Below are positions 11,311-21,482 of a stretch of DNA of 64,000 nt, piece after piece. The position numbers were made by a program, and so were the translations under genes. This stretch comes from Methanobacterium formicicum DSM 3637 (GTDB taxonomy: Archaea; Methanobacteriota; Methanobacteria; Methanobacteriales; Methanobacteriaceae). The stretch lies in the NCBI RefSeq assembly GCF_000302455.1, contig NZ_AMPO01000001.1, forward strand, positions 375,001-439,000. The letters are read 5' to 3'. Each line of letters begins with the position of its first letter. Position 1 is the first letter of the stretch. The notes below the pieces were generated by a model. That model searched no databases, was not told the DNA's origin, and saw nothing but the letters and a program-made list of their open reading frames with translations.

Positions 11311-12105
11311 ATGGTTCTTGATCAAGTCACTCAGTACATCCAGGAGAACTTCGTCTACCTGCACCCGGGTTACACCACATTCAATACCATTGTTTTTGGT
11401 ATAGTTCTGGGTCTAATAATTCTCCTAATCATTAAAATGTTTAAATGGATTGACAAGGACCCGCAGGATCTTTTCATACCCTTAATACCATTCATATTCT
11501 TCGGATCCAGTGCCAGGGCCCTGGTGGACAATGGTATATATCCCTTAACCTACATCCTGGTAACTCCAGGCATATACATATTAACTGGATTAACTGCAAT
11601 ATTCACCCTTTTAGCATCGGTTTTAATTGAACGCAAGATTGGGTGGAATTATCGCTACATCATATTTGCAGTGGGTGCAGCGATGTGTGTTCCAAACTTA
11701 TATTACACTCAAAATATCAATCCAGTGGTAGTATTCCAGGTAATTGGAACATGGGCTTTAATTTCTGCACCATTCGTACTACTTGGTTTTAAATGGAGTC
11801 TTTTAAAGGACAAGTTTAACCTGGGTGTTCTTTTAGCTCACCTTCTGGATGCCAGTTCCACCTTTATAGCAGTGGATTACTATGGTTATGGTGAGCAGCA
11901 CGTCCTGCCCAATGCCCTCACCCAGATGGCGGACAGTGCCATTGTAATGTTCCCTCTTAAAATAGCAGTTATACTACCTGCCCTCTACATAATCGATACT
12001 TATGTCGAGGATAAGACCATCAGAAACATGTTAAAACTGGCTATATTTATTCTGGGATTGGCACCGGGCATCAGGAATTTCCTGAGCCTGGCAATGGGAA
12101 CATGA
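11311..12105 (+). CDS. DUF63 family integral membrane protein
   Basis: The 264-residue protein has six to eight hydrophobic helices and the sequence features of archaeal DUF63 proteins: HPGYTTFNTIVFG near the start, FFGSSARALVDNG, HLLDASSTFIAVDYYGYGEQHVLPN and a C-terminal GLAPGIRNFLSLAMG. Conserved charged residues inside helices (Arg in SSARAL, Asp/Asn in DNG, His and Asp in HLLDAS) suggest a catalytic or transport role, but none is established. The ATG has no clear ribosome site, and an AT-rich TATA-like stretch lies about 26 bp upstream, so translation may be leaderless. Confidence 0.85.
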   Translation: MVLDQVTQYIQENFVYLHPGYTTFNTIVFGIVLGLIILLIIKMFKWIDKDPQDLFIPLIPFIFFGSSARALVDNGIYPLTYILVTPGIYILTGLTAIFTLLASVLIERKIGWNYRYIIFAVGAAMCVPNLYYTQNINPVVVFQVIGTWALISAPFVLLGFKWSLLKDKFNLGVLLAHLLDASSTFIAVDYYGYGEQHVLPNALTQMADSAIVMFPLKIAVILPALYIIDTYVEDKTIRNMLKLAIFILGLAPGIRNFLSLAMGT

Positions 12106-12233
12106 TTAGCAGTAAATTAGTTTTATCATAAATTTTTAGGTTTACTCGTTAAAATTTTCTTAACTTTTTACACAATTTTTTTATGAAGTCCAACACAAAT
12201 ACTAAATAAATGTCAAACCACAGGGGTCTTCCC

Positions 12234-13751
12234 ATGTACATAGATAAAGTAAAAAAAGAAATGAAAATACCTGAAAAGGTAAGAATATTCGATACCACCC
12301 TCCGTGATGGTGAACAAACACCAGGGGTGGCTATAACGCCGGACGAAAAGATTAGAATAGCCAAGAGGCTGGATCGTCTGGGAGTGGATGTTATAGAAGT
12401 GGGTTTCCCAGCAGCATCACTGGGTGAGCAGAAGGCTGCACAGGAAATTAAAGGTCTGGAACTTAATGCAAAAGTATGTGGTTTGGCTAGAGTACTGCAG
12501 GAAGACTTAGATGCAGCTATAAATTCTGATGTGGATTACATTCACACTTTTATAGGTACATCTCCATTACACAGGGAATTTAAGTTACACATGGGTCAGG
12601 AGGAAATACTGGCTAAATCAGTGGAAGCAGTGGAATACATCAAGGATCATGGTATCATAGCAGAGTTCTCAGCCGAAGATGCCACCAGAACTGAGTTTGA
12701 ATACTTGAAAGAAGTTTACACTGCAGTGGAGGATGCTGGGGCAGATGTGATCAATATTCCCGACACAGTGGGGGTCATGGTACCCTCCTCAATGCGCCAG
12801 CTGGTAGCGGATATTAAAAACGTGGTGAACATTCCCATAAGTGTGCACTGTCACGATGACTTTGGACTGGCAGTGGCCAACAGCCTGGCAGCAGTGGAAG
12901 CCGGAGCCCAGCAAGTCCACGCCACCATCAACGGTCTGGGGGAAAGAGCAGGAAACACCTCCCTTGAAGAGGTGGTCATGGCATTAATGACTACTTATGG
13001 TGTTAAAACTAATATAACAACCGAACTCTTAGTGGGAACCTCGGAACTGGTTTCCAGAATCACTGGAGTGAAAATGCCACCTAACAAGGCCATTGTGGGG
13101 GAGAATGCATTCGCCCATGAAGCAGGTATACATGTCCATGGGGTATTACAGAATGCTGAGACCTATGAACCAATGAAACCGGAAATGGTAGGACACACCC
13201 GCCGTATAGTCATGGGAAAACACTCAGGGGCCCGTTCCATAAGGTCAAAACTTGATGAATACGATATTGAGATGGATGAAGACCAGTTCTGCACATTATA
13301 TGACCAGGTGAAGAAGCTGGGAGATAAGGGTAAAATGGTTACCGACGCCGATCTCCAGGCACTGGCCGAAACTGTGCTGGGAAAACCCAAAGAAGAAAAG
13401 GTCAAACTGGAGGGCTTCACTGTGATGACCGGGGACAACGTACTTCCCACAGCCACAGTTAAACTGAACATGGATGGTAAGATAAAAACAGCTGCAAAAA
13501 CTGGTGTGGGGCCAGTTGATGCTGCTATAAATGCTATACAAGATTTAGTAAGGGAAACTGCTGATATAGAACTCAAAGAATATCATATTGAAGCAATAAC
13601 CGGTGGTACCAATGCTCTGGCAGAAGTTTTTGTAATCATGACTGATGGTGAAGGTAACAGTGCCACTGGACGGTCGACTGTGGAAGACGTGGTCATGGCC
13701 AGTGTTGAAGCAGTTTTAGATGCAATTAACAAAATCCTTATTGCAAGATAA
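12234..13751 (+). CDS. leuA: 2-isopropylmalate synthase (LeuA family)
   Basis: The enzyme condenses 2-oxoisovalerate with acetyl-CoA, the first step of leucine synthesis. It has RIFDTTLRDGEQTPGVAITP (catalytic Arg, metal-binding Asp), VSVHCHDDFGLAVAN-type metal histidines, NGLGERAGNTSLEEVVMAL and a C-terminal LeuA dimer domain from about residue 385, the allosteric leucine-binding region. At 505 residues it is longer than AksA homocitrate synthases. VIEVGFPAAS and the intact regulatory domain favour LeuA over citramalate synthase CimA, though that distinction needs a tree. I use the ATG at 12234: the TATA-like ACTAAATAAA at 12201-12210 would place transcription start at or near it and overlaps an upstream in-frame ATG. 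Confidence 0.87.
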   Translation: MYIDKVKKEMKIPEKVRIFDTTLRDGEQTPGVAITPDEKIRIAKRLDRLGVDVIEVGFPAASLGEQKAAQEIKGLELNAKVCGLARVLQEDLDAAINSDVDYIHTFIGTSPLHREFKLHMGQEEILAKSVEAVEYIKDHGIIAEFSAEDATRTEFEYLKEVYTAVEDAGADVINIPDTVGVMVPSSMRQLVADIKNVVNIPISVHCHDDFGLAVANSLAAVEAGAQQVHATINGLGERAGNTSLEEVVMALMTTYGVKTNITTELLVGTSELVSRITGVKMPPNKAIVGENAFAHEAGIHVHGVLQNAETYEPMKPEMVGHTRRIVMGKHSGARSIRSKLDEYDIEMDEDQFCTLYDQVKKLGDKGKMVTDADLQALAETVLGKPKEEKVKLEGFTVMTGDNVLPTATVKLNMDGKIKTAAKTGVGPVDAAINAIQDLVRETADIELKEYHIEAITGGTNALAEVFVIMTDGEGNSATGRSTVEDVVMASVEAVLDAINKILIAR

Positions 13752-13771
13752 AAATCCTTATTGCAAAATAT
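13733..13771. repeat. tandem duplication of the leuA 3' end including its stop codon
   Basis: AAAATCCTTATTGCAAGAT, covering the last leuA codons, is followed directly by a near-identical copy (AAAATCCTTATTGCAAAAT). The junction holds the TAA stop at 13749-13751. It is one of several 3'-end duplications in this window. Confidence 0.8.
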
Positions 13772-13905
13772 TGCATGGCATGAAGTTGCACTAGATTGTG
13801 ATAAATAAGCACAGAGAATCATTATAAGATGGTAAAGATATAATTAACAGTACTAAATTAGTTAAGAGTTATTATGTTGTATAAATTTCAGGAGTGCAGA
13901 TAACC

Positions 13906-14646
<741 letters not shown>

Positions 14647-14703
14647 TACATTGATTTAAAAAGCAGTGTTAATTGGTAGAGTAATATTAAGGGGGAATAT
14701 GAA

Positions 14704-15462
14704 ATGGCCAATGCAAATATCCTGATAGTGGAAGATGAGAGGATAACTGCTGAAGACATGAAAAGAGCATTAAACAGTGTTGGTTTTAATGTGCCCGCCA
14801 TTGTGTCTTCTGGTGAAGAAGCTATTAAGGCAGCCGAAGAGTTAAAGGTTGATCTGGTGATCATGGATATTAAACTGGAAGGTGAAATGGATGGTATCCA
14901 GGCTGCAGAGAAGATCCGTTCCAAACTGGGAATTCCCATTATCTACCTGACTGCCTACTCTGATGAAAAAACAGTTCAAAGGGCCAAAGTAACCGAACCT
15001 TCTGGATTTATTCTCAAACAACCATATGGATTTTTACGCAAACCATTTGAAGAAAGTGAACTCAACACCGCCATTGAAATAACCCTTTACCGGGATCGGC
15101 TGGAAAAAAAGCTCCGAAAACATGATAAATGGTTGGGGGCTATGCTCAGAAGCATCAGTGATGGGGTGATTGCCACGGATCCCCATGGTCAGGTAAGATT
15201 CATGAATTCAATGGCTGAAGAATTAACAGGCTGGCTGGAAGAAGATGCTTTAGGTCATGATGTACGTGACATATTCAAACCCATGGATTACAAATTCCCC
15301 CGGGGTGAGGATATTTCTATTACTGAATCTCGTTTTAAAAGAGCCATTCTGCCAACCAAAGATGGAAGCAAATTAACAGTTGATGGAAGTGTGACCCTCA
15401 TTAAAGACTTTGAAGATAATATTGATGGTTTTGTGGTAATATTCCGCTCAATTGACCAGTGA
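14704..15462 (+). CDS. REC-PAS signalling protein (second of tandem pair)
   Basis: A 252-residue paralogue of the preceding gene: a receiver domain with VEDERITAEDM, phosphoacceptor Asp in LVIMDIKLEG and the YLTAYSDEKT switch region, then a PAS domain from about residue 140 (MLRSISDGVIATDPHGQVRF). It shares the insertion in the lysine loop (EPSGFILKQPYGFLRKPF), here looking like a duplicated PxGFxxK unit. GGGGGAATAT precedes the ATG. There is no output domain, so it probably works by protein contact or as a phosphate sink. The two genes read as one transcription unit. Confidence 0.88.
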   Translation: MANANILIVEDERITAEDMKRALNSVGFNVPAIVSSGEEAIKAAEELKVDLVIMDIKLEGEMDGIQAAEKIRSKLGIPIIYLTAYSDEKTVQRAKVTEPSGFILKQPYGFLRKPFEESELNTAIEITLYRDRLEKKLRKHDKWLGAMLRSISDGVIATDPHGQVRFMNSMAEELTGWLEEDALGHDVRDIFKPMDYKFPRGEDISITESRFKRAILPTKDGSKLTVDGSVTLIKDFEDNIDGFVVIFRSIDQ

Positions 15463-15498
15463 TCTTGAATATTCCATTTATCTTGAATATTCCATTTT
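15460..15498. repeat. 18-bp tandem duplication after the second REC-PAS gene
   Basis: ATCTTGAATATTCCATTT occurs twice in immediate succession, directly after the TGA stop at 15460-15462. Confidence 0.75.
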
Positions 15499-15604
15499 AT
15501 CCGGGTACGTTATGTTGAAGTTTTGTAGATGAATTCCTAAATCAATATTAAATCGTTCGATTATCATAAAATTAAGTTTTAACTAGTTTGATTAATGGTT
15601 CTAA

Positions 15605-15670
15605 ACTAGATTTTAACTAGATTTTAACTAGATTTTAACTAGATTTTAACTAGATTTTAACTAGATTTTA
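15605..15670. repeat. six perfect 11-bp tandem repeats upstream of alba
   Basis: ACTAGATTTTA is repeated six times without mismatch from 15605 to 15670, preceded by diverged ACTAG-containing sequence from about 15580 and followed by a truncated unit. The T tract recurs every 11 bp, close to one helical turn, so this DNA may be intrinsically curved. The array ends about 60 bp before the alba TATA box. Confidence 0.9.
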
Positions 15671-15727
15671 ACAGATATTTATTTTTTGTAACGTTTCAAA
15701 GGGCTTATTTCCTTAAACTGTGTAATA

Positions 15728-15742
15728 AAATATATATAATAT
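15728..15742 (+). promoter_or_regulatory. predicted alba promoter (TATA box)
   Basis: AAAATATATATAATA is a strong archaeal TATA-like element about 50 bp before the alba start codon. It leaves a leader of about 25-30 nt that contains GGAGGT at 15774-15779. Confidence 0.55.
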
Positions 15743-15786
15743 TAGTAACAGCATAGAATCATAGTATATCAATGGAGGTTAAGTGA

Positions 15787-16071
<285 letters not shown>

Positions 16072-16085
16072 TTTTTAAACCTCCT

Positions 16086-16099
16086 GTTTTCCTTTTTTT
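16086..16099 (+). terminator. T-rich terminator of alba
   Basis: TTTTCCTTTTTTTA begins 15 bases after the alba stop codon and fits oligo-U-dependent archaeal termination. From here to about 16360 the spacer is very AT-rich and holds no gene that I can see. Confidence 0.5.
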
Positions 16100-16366
16100 A
16101 TGTGAATTAATTCAATATAAAGTTTAATTCCACATTTAGGGATTTTATTTAAATTTTATTTAAAAAATAGAGAATGGTACATTTTTATATTTATATTTTA
16201 TATCTCAATTTTTTCAATTTCGTATACTATACTCTAGTACGGTAATTAGAATTGTATTGAAATTATATTGTATTTGGAAATTATGAATAACATTTTGTTT
16301 TAAAAATGGATTTTTTATATTAATTGTTTTTTATTTTGTTTTTGAAAACATTATTCCTGATTTATT

Positions 16367-16412
16367 TTAAAAAATTTAAAAAAAAGAATACAGAAGATGA
16401 TGAAATCTTCTG
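16367..16412 (-). terminator. hairpin plus U-tract terminator of the beta-propeller gene
   Basis: On the minus strand downstream of the stop at 16450 there is an 8-bp stem (CAGAAGAT/ATCTTCTG, six-base loop, 16391-16412) followed by T runs at 16371-16387. A smaller AATCC/GGATT stem precedes it. Confidence 0.55.
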
Positions 16413-16449
16413 CAAATTTAAGAACCGAATCCTTCTAGGATTATTTTAT

Positions 16450-17697
16450 TTATTCATCCTTTTTTCGTCGGTTGCGTACAGTTCTACCAATCAGTAAAAG
16501 GGCGATTATGACTATAATTGCCCCACCGATGTAGTAGACGTATACTGACATTGGAGCGGTTTTTTTGTCGTTGTTGAGGGCATACATGGATCCATCATCT
16601 GCACCAATGTAGATCATGTTTCCATAGGTTGCTGGAGAAGACTGCATAGGCTGATTAAGAATACCATAGCCTGGATTGTAGGTCCACTCTTCGTTACCAT
16701 TGTATTTGTTCACTATGTAAACTGTACCTCCATCTGATCCAAATACAATTTTGTTACCGGTAATGGCGGCTGTGGTCTGCACTGCACCGCTGGCGGTGTA
16801 ATTCCATTTTTCCACACCATTTCGGGTGTCCAAACACATCATCTTACCATTATCAGCCCCTATAAACAGGCTGTTGTCGTTGGTATCGATTGTTGGTGAA
16901 GAAGCAACTGCTTTGCCCATATCGTAGTTCCACTGGAGTGTTCCATCGGAGGTATTAAGTGCGTATACTTTTCCATCATTGGATCCAACATAGACCACAT
17001 CGTTCATCACTGCTGGGGATGATTCCACTTTATCTCCAGTGGTGTATTCCCACGTCTTATTACCATTGTTTATATTCAGAGCGTATATTTTTCCATCATC
17101 TGATCCAACAAACAGTGTGCTTCCAGAGATGACTGGGGATGATTTGATGGCATTACCTGTGTTGTATTCCCATACTTTGGTTCCATTGTTAATATCTATT
17201 GCGTAAATTCGTCCATCGTCTGATCCAACATAGGCACGGTTACCCTGAATCAGTGGTGAAGACTCTATGGCGTTACCTGTTTTGTATTTCCATTTCACAT
17301 CACCATTTTTGGTATCCTGAGCGTAGAGGTATCCATCTGATGATCCCACATAAAGAACATCTCCTGCCAGGGCTGGAGAGGATACTACTGCCCCGTCAGT
17401 CTTATAGTCCCAAAGTTTGGTACCGTCTTCCATGTTAACTGCGTAAACATGACCGTCGTTAGAACCAAAATAGATTATTTTGTTCATTATGGCGGGGGAT
17501 GATTTTATAGCTCCCTGTGTATTGAAATACCATACTGTAGGTGTGAAATCTGCGGCCTGGTCAATAAAACCTGTATGCTGGGCATTTTCATGGAATGAAC
17601 TCCAATCTGCACCTGCAACTGTCGCTATGCCCATTGGCGATGCCATAAGGCATGTTATCATAAATCCGAGAAGGATTTGCTTTTTTCCAATATCCAT
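16450..17697 (-). CDS. membrane-anchored PQQ-like beta-propeller protein
   Basis: The 415-residue protein has an N-terminal signal segment (ILLGFMITCLMASPMGIATVAGA), eight repeats of about 38-40 residues with the pattern SSPxxxxxxxYVGSxDGxxYALxxxxGxxxWxY, and one C-terminal transmembrane helix (about 386-404) followed by a basic RNRRKKDE tail. That predicts an eight-bladed propeller outside the cell, anchored at its C-terminus. Bacterial relatives include BamB and PQQ dehydrogenases, but I see no catalytic residues, so a binding or scaffold role is likelier. GGTGATAAA precedes the ATG. It lies 39 bp after the ABC permease gene on the same strand and may belong to that operon. Confidence 0.9.
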   Translation of the reverse strand: MDIGKKQILLGFMITCLMASPMGIATVAGADWSSFHENAQHTGFIDQAADFTPTVWYFNTQGAIKSSPAIMNKIIYFGSNDGHVYAVNMEDGTKLWDYKTDGAVVSSPALAGDVLYVGSSDGYLYAQDTKNGDVKWKYKTGNAIESSPLIQGNRAYVGSDDGRIYAIDINNGTKVWEYNTGNAIKSSPVISGSTLFVGSDDGKIYALNINNGNKTWEYTTGDKVESSPAVMNDVVYVGSNDGKVYALNTSDGTLQWNYDMGKAVASSPTIDTNDNSLFIGADNGKMMCLDTRNGVEKWNYTASGAVQTTAAITGNKIVFGSDGGTVYIVNKYNGNEEWTYNPGYGILNQPMQSSPATYGNMIYIGADDGSMYALNNDKKTAPMSVYVYYIGGAIIVIIALLLIGRTVRNRRKKDE

Positions 17698-17736
17698 TTT
17701 ATCACCTTATTACACATTTGTTAAGCTAAAATCTTC

Positions 17737-18930
17737 TTAAATGTCTCTGTTAAATCTGGTCACTCCCATAGCGAAGAATAATAGGGTGAAACCTGCCAAA
17801 ACTACTATGTCGATCCATATGTCTCCAATTCCTGCTCCTTTTAACATAACTCCTCTTAAAGCGTCGTTTGCATAGGTTAATGGGAATATGTAAGCTATTT
17901 TCTGGAATATCCAGGGCATGGTTTCAATGGGGTAGAACACTCCTGAGACGAACATCATGGGCATAGTGAAGGGCATCACCATCTGGGTGTAATCTTCCTG
18001 GGTGGAAACCCTGGCAGAAACCATTATACCGAAACCAACAAAACACAAGGCTGACAGGACCAGTAAAAGGATAGTCAGTGTTAGGCTGCCGTTAATGGTA
18101 ATTCCAAATAGTACTATGGCTGCAGCTATGAGTAGTATGGCTCTTGCTGTTTCTATGGTAAGTTTAGATATGATCTTACCTCCCACTACCGTAGCCACAC
18201 TGGTGGGAGTCATGAATAATCTTGCCAGTTCTCCTCGCTCACGTTCACCTGCTAAAGCCTCTCCCATACTGAACATGGCTCCCATCATTATGGTCATGGC
18301 TAGAATTGCTGGAACCAGGAAGTCAATGTACTTTATGTCACCGTATATCTTGGTGATCTGGAAATTAATTGAGTTCATTATATTCTGGTAGTTAACTCCA
18401 GTGAGTGCAGATGTGGTTGGAACGCCCTGGGACTGTACCTGAATTGCCGCGGACTGGGTATTCATTGCCTGTAATTTTTGAATTCCAATTTGGGAAGATA
18501 TCTGATTGAAAAGTCCCTGTGTTGCCGGTACCAATGCCTGTGTTGCTATTTGATCCGAAGAATCCACATACGTCACTACGGATTTGGCATTGGAACTGTT
18601 TAAGTTCTCATAATCAGAGGGTAGTATAATAGCTGCTTTTACCTTCCCTGATTCAACCATTTCTTTCCCCCGTTGGGGGTCACTGATTATATCAACTACA
18701 TTGTAAAATGATGTTCCTTTAATGGCATTGAGTGTAGCGTCGGTTACTGGACCATCACTCTGTTTCACCACCACCACTGGAACGTTTTCAATGGATCCGC
18801 CCATACCATAACCAAAAAGGGCTATCATAAGTATAGGGAAGAGAATAATGGAAAATAAACGGGGTTTATGCCTCCAAAGGACTATTAAGTCTTTTTTAAG
18901 CATCCACATGATTTTTTTAGTTTCAACCAT
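17737..18930 (-). CDS. ABC-2 type transporter permease
   Basis: The 397-residue protein has the ABC-2 export layout: one N-terminal helix (RLFSIILFPILMIALFGYGMG), a large extracytoplasmic region (about 40-215, Gln/Ser-rich in the middle), then five helices including the conserved GERERGELARLFMTPTS coupling segment after the second helix. The C-terminal part has the family's FVSGVFYPIETMPWIFQ. It pairs with the ATPase gene whose stop codon adjoins this start; the ribosome site (GGAGGTGAT) lies in the end of that gene, so the two are translationally coupled. The substrate is unknown; such PadR-linked exporters often handle drugs or lipophilic compounds. Confidence 0.92.
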   Translation of the reverse strand: MVETKKIMWMLKKDLIVLWRHKPRLFSIILFPILMIALFGYGMGGSIENVPVVVVKQSDGPVTDATLNAIKGTSFYNVVDIISDPQRGKEMVESGKVKAAIILPSDYENLNSSNAKSVVTYVDSSDQIATQALVPATQGLFNQISSQIGIQKLQAMNTQSAAIQVQSQGVPTTSALTGVNYQNIMNSINFQITKIYGDIKYIDFLVPAILAMTIMMGAMFSMGEALAGERERGELARLFMTPTSVATVVGGKIISKLTIETARAILLIAAAIVLFGITINGSLTLTILLLVLSALCFVGFGIMVSARVSTQEDYTQMVMPFTMPMMFVSGVFYPIETMPWIFQKIAYIFPLTYANDALRGVMLKGAGIGDIWIDIVVLAGFTLLFFAMGVTRFNRDI

Positions 18931-20019
18931 TTAATCACCTCCCTGTCCCTGGTTTTTTTCTTTTTTGGCAGTTACTTTCATGAAAACATCTTCTAATGAA
19001 GGATCCTTAGTTGATATGGATGTTATGTTACCTCCAGTTTCCATGATTGCGGATATCACCTGGGTAACTGCATTTTCAGTGTTAGCCAGTTTAAATCCAA
19101 GTCTTCCTGATGCGTGAGTTTCAATATCCAGAACACATGGTATTTGGGATAATCTATTAACCAATTCACTATCTGAACCAGTTACCATCAAACTCATTTC
19201 TCTGGCTTTGTCAATTTCAGATTCTCGTGCAACATCTTTCAGCTTGCAGAGTGAGGGATTGGTGCTGCTGAGAGTATTGGATTCTTCCATTTCACGCACG
19301 ATTTCTCCTACATTACTTTCAGTACACTCTTCCTGTGTAAGTACCGTGTCTTTGAGGCCCTGTGGTGTGTCAAATGCAGCAAGTTTTCCTAAATTGATTA
19401 TGCCTACGTGATCACAGAGCATATCCACTTCGTACATATCGTGAGAACAGAGGATAATAGTGTGGCCGCTCTGGTTTAATTCATCAATCAAATCCCATAA
19501 CACGCTTTTAGTGGTTGGATCAAGACCAATGGTGGGTTCATCCAAAAATAGGATATCTGGTTGATGTACCAGACTGGCAACTACCGATACTTTCTGTTTC
19601 TGTCCCCCGGACATCTGCTTAACCATCTTGTTTTCAGCGTACTTGATGTCCACCAGTTCCATTAATTCATCAATTCTCTGTTCTTTAAGGTCCCTGGGCA
19701 TTCCGTAGTAATCTGCGCATAGTTCTGCATTTTCCCGTGCAGTGAGATCACCATATAAGCTTACCAGTTGTGGTACCATCCCTATTTTTTGCCGAACTTC
19801 GTCTGGTGATTCAGTGATATCGTATCCTGCTACTTTTGCAGTGCCTGAAGTAGGAGGAATTAAACAGGTGAGCATTTTTATAGTGGTTGTTTTACCCGCC
19901 CCATTTGGGCCTAAAAATCCAAATATGCTTTTATTTTCAACTTTCAATTCTAAAGCATCAACTGCTTTAAAGTCACCATATATTTTGGTGAGATCAGAGG
20001 TTTCAATGGCATATTTCAT
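18931..20019 (-). CDS. ABC transporter ATP-binding protein
   Basis: The ATPase partner of the adjacent ABC-2 permease. It has Walker A (GPNGAGKTT, residues 37-45), a signature motif (MSGGQKQKV), Walker B (DILFLDEPTIGLDP) and the switch His (IILCSHDMYEV), followed by a C-terminal extension of about 130 residues ending in a basic GQGGD tail. I chose the ATG at 20019 because AAAAGGAGTTG stands eight bases upstream; a longer reading to 20046 would overlap the regulator gene. With this start it follows padR by four bases. Role: powering export through the 17737-18930 product. Confidence 0.93.
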   Translation of the reverse strand: MKYAIETSDLTKIYGDFKAVDALELKVENKSIFGFLGPNGAGKTTTIKMLTCLIPPTSGTAKVAGYDITESPDEVRQKIGMVPQLVSLYGDLTARENAELCADYYGMPRDLKEQRIDELMELVDIKYAENKMVKQMSGGQKQKVSVVASLVHQPDILFLDEPTIGLDPTTKSVLWDLIDELNQSGHTIILCSHDMYEVDMLCDHVGIINLGKLAAFDTPQGLKDTVLTQEECTESNVGEIVREMEESNTLSSTNPSLCKLKDVARESEIDKAREMSLMVTGSDSELVNRLSQIPCVLDIETHASGRLGFKLANTENAVTQVISAIMETGGNITSISTKDPSLEDVFMKVTAKKEKNQGQGGD

Positions 20020-20023
20020 AAAT

Positions 20024-20524
20024 TCAACTCCTTTTATCCTCCTCATCCATTAACATGTCCTTCATGAAATCTAACCATATGCTGGAATGGTTATTCTTAG
20101 TAAGTTGTGCTATTTTTCTAAAGGTGGAAAGGGTTTTATGACCTTCTTCGGTCATTTCATAATATTTTATCTTTCTTTTGCCCTGATGCCCCCAGGATCC
20201 TTTGATTAATCCATGTTTTTCTAGATCATGTAATACTGGGTATATTTTACTTGCACTGGGCATTTTAGTATCGGTAAGGGAAGAATCGTGAAGTTTGGTC
20301 ATTATTTCGTATCCATGTTGTTTTTTTTGGCTAATCAGCCAGAGGATCATTGTATTCCCAAAACCCCTCATTAATCCTTTCATAAGCTTTTTTTCATATT
20401 TAGACATATTTTTAATGGTTTTGTTGCGCTCTTTTAATAGTTTCTCCATATTTTTCAGTTTTTCTTCATTGTATTCGTCTGAATCGTCAGATTCATCTGA
20501 AAAGGGCGCATTTTCTCTATCCAT
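20024..20524 (-). CDS. PadR-family transcriptional regulator
   Basis: The 166-residue protein has a winged-helix domain in its middle (GNTMILWLISQKKQHGYEIM, then KIYPVLHDLEKHGLIKGSW and RKIKYYEMTEEGHKTL), the typical PadR sequence. The charged N-terminal 60 residues (acidic, then Lys-rich coiled-coil-like) are an extension beyond the core. PadR repressors usually control neighbouring export genes and release DNA when they bind the exported compound. This one is the first gene of the operon with the ABC exporter, with GGAGGT ahead of the ATG and paired TGATATATC sites around its predicted promoter, so autoregulation is likely. Confidence 0.92.
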   Translation of the reverse strand: MDRENAPFSDESDDSDEYNEEKLKNMEKLLKERNKTIKNMSKYEKKLMKGLMRGFGNTMILWLISQKKQHGYEIMTKLHDSSLTDTKMPSASKIYPVLHDLEKHGLIKGSWGHQGKRKIKYYEMTEEGHKTLSTFRKIAQLTKNNHSSIWLDFMKDMLMDEEDKRS

Positions 20525-20544
20525 TCGTTTACCTCCTTTCGTTA

Positions 20545-20600
20545 TGATATATCAAAATTAGACATAATACATTGTGATATATCTATTTTCCATATAAATA
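20545..20600 (-). promoter_or_regulatory. promoter and paired operator-like sites of the padR-ABC operon
   Basis: A TATA-like TATTTATATG (20591-20600, minus strand) predicts a start point near 20570. Two copies of TGATATATC begin at 20545 and 20575, 30 bp apart, about three helical turns. The first is part of a perfect 10-bp palindrome, TGATATATCA. They flank the predicted start point, a fitting place for PadR repression. Confidence 0.55.
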
Positions 20601-20675
20601 TTTTGGTTATATCTGATCATACACTATTTTTCAAGAACAGTTATTCGAAAAATATATCCGATTTTACAGTACAGA

Positions 20676-21434
20676 ATGTTCATTATGAAAATCGGGTTTT
20701 CAACTTTGGCTCTCTTCATGAAGTCGTTTGAAGATTTTTTAGATAAAGCAACTGCTGATGGATTTGATCTTATGGAAATACTCTGCGAAGGTCCTTACTG
20801 GCCTAGGAACATTCAGAGCCCGGAGGATGGTCTGGAAATATTTGCATCATATGATGTGGACGTTTTCCTGCATGCTCCCACCATAGATTTAAATCCGGCC
20901 AGTATGAATCCTGGCATCAGGGATGAAACTCTCCGTCAAATTACTGAAACAGTGGATTTGGCATCAAAAATAGGGGCAGAAGCCATAACCACCCATCCTG
21001 GAATGATACACAGACTAGAAGATAGAATTCGGGATATGGGCAAATATTTTGCCATTGAAACTTTGAAGGAGGCAAATGAATACGCAGAAGATAGTGGTGT
21101 TATATTATCGGTGGAAAACATGCCGCATCGATACGCTTACTTCTGTAATACTGCACAGGAACACTCTTACTTCATTGATCAATGTGGATGTCACGCCACA
21201 GTAGACCTGGGCCATGCCAACACCACCAATGATCCTGCTTCATTTTTAGAACTTGAAAAAACATATTACTATCATTTAAGTGACAATAATGGGAAGAAAG
21301 ACCAGCATCTAGCCTTGGGTGATGGAACGCTTGATCTGAACCTGATTAATGGCATTGATCGGGGAATCATTGAATTAGATAATTATGATAATGTTATAAA
21401 AAGTAGAAATGTTCTCTTAAATCTCTCAAAATAA
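20676..21434 (+). CDS. sugar phosphate isomerase/epimerase-like TIM-barrel protein
   Basis: The 252-residue protein matches the xylose isomerase-like/AP endonuclease 2 TIM-barrel superfamily. The metal-site order is visible: GFDLMEIL (strand 2), DVFLHAPTIDLN, EAITTHPGM, VILSVENMPHR (metal Glu), ATVDLGHANTT (metal Asp-His) and YYYHLSDNNGKKDQHLALGDG. The specific reaction is unknown; family members isomerise sugars or nick DNA. Two starts are possible, 20676 and the ATG three codons later, and neither has a strong ribosome site. It precedes the DUF362 gene by 48 bp on the same strand. Confidence 0.83.
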   Translation: MFIMKIGFSTLALFMKSFEDFLDKATADGFDLMEILCEGPYWPRNIQSPEDGLEIFASYDVDVFLHAPTIDLNPASMNPGIRDETLRQITETVDLASKIGAEAITTHPGMIHRLEDRIRDMGKYFAIETLKEANEYAEDSGVILSVENMPHRYAYFCNTAQEHSYFIDQCGCHATVDLGHANTTNDPASFLELEKTYYYHLSDNNGKKDQHLALGDGTLDLNLINGIDRGIIELDNYDNVIKSRNVLLNLSK

Positions 21435-21482
21435 ACAGAACACATTTTTTTTCAAACAGTAACTATTCCATGGAGGTTTTAA

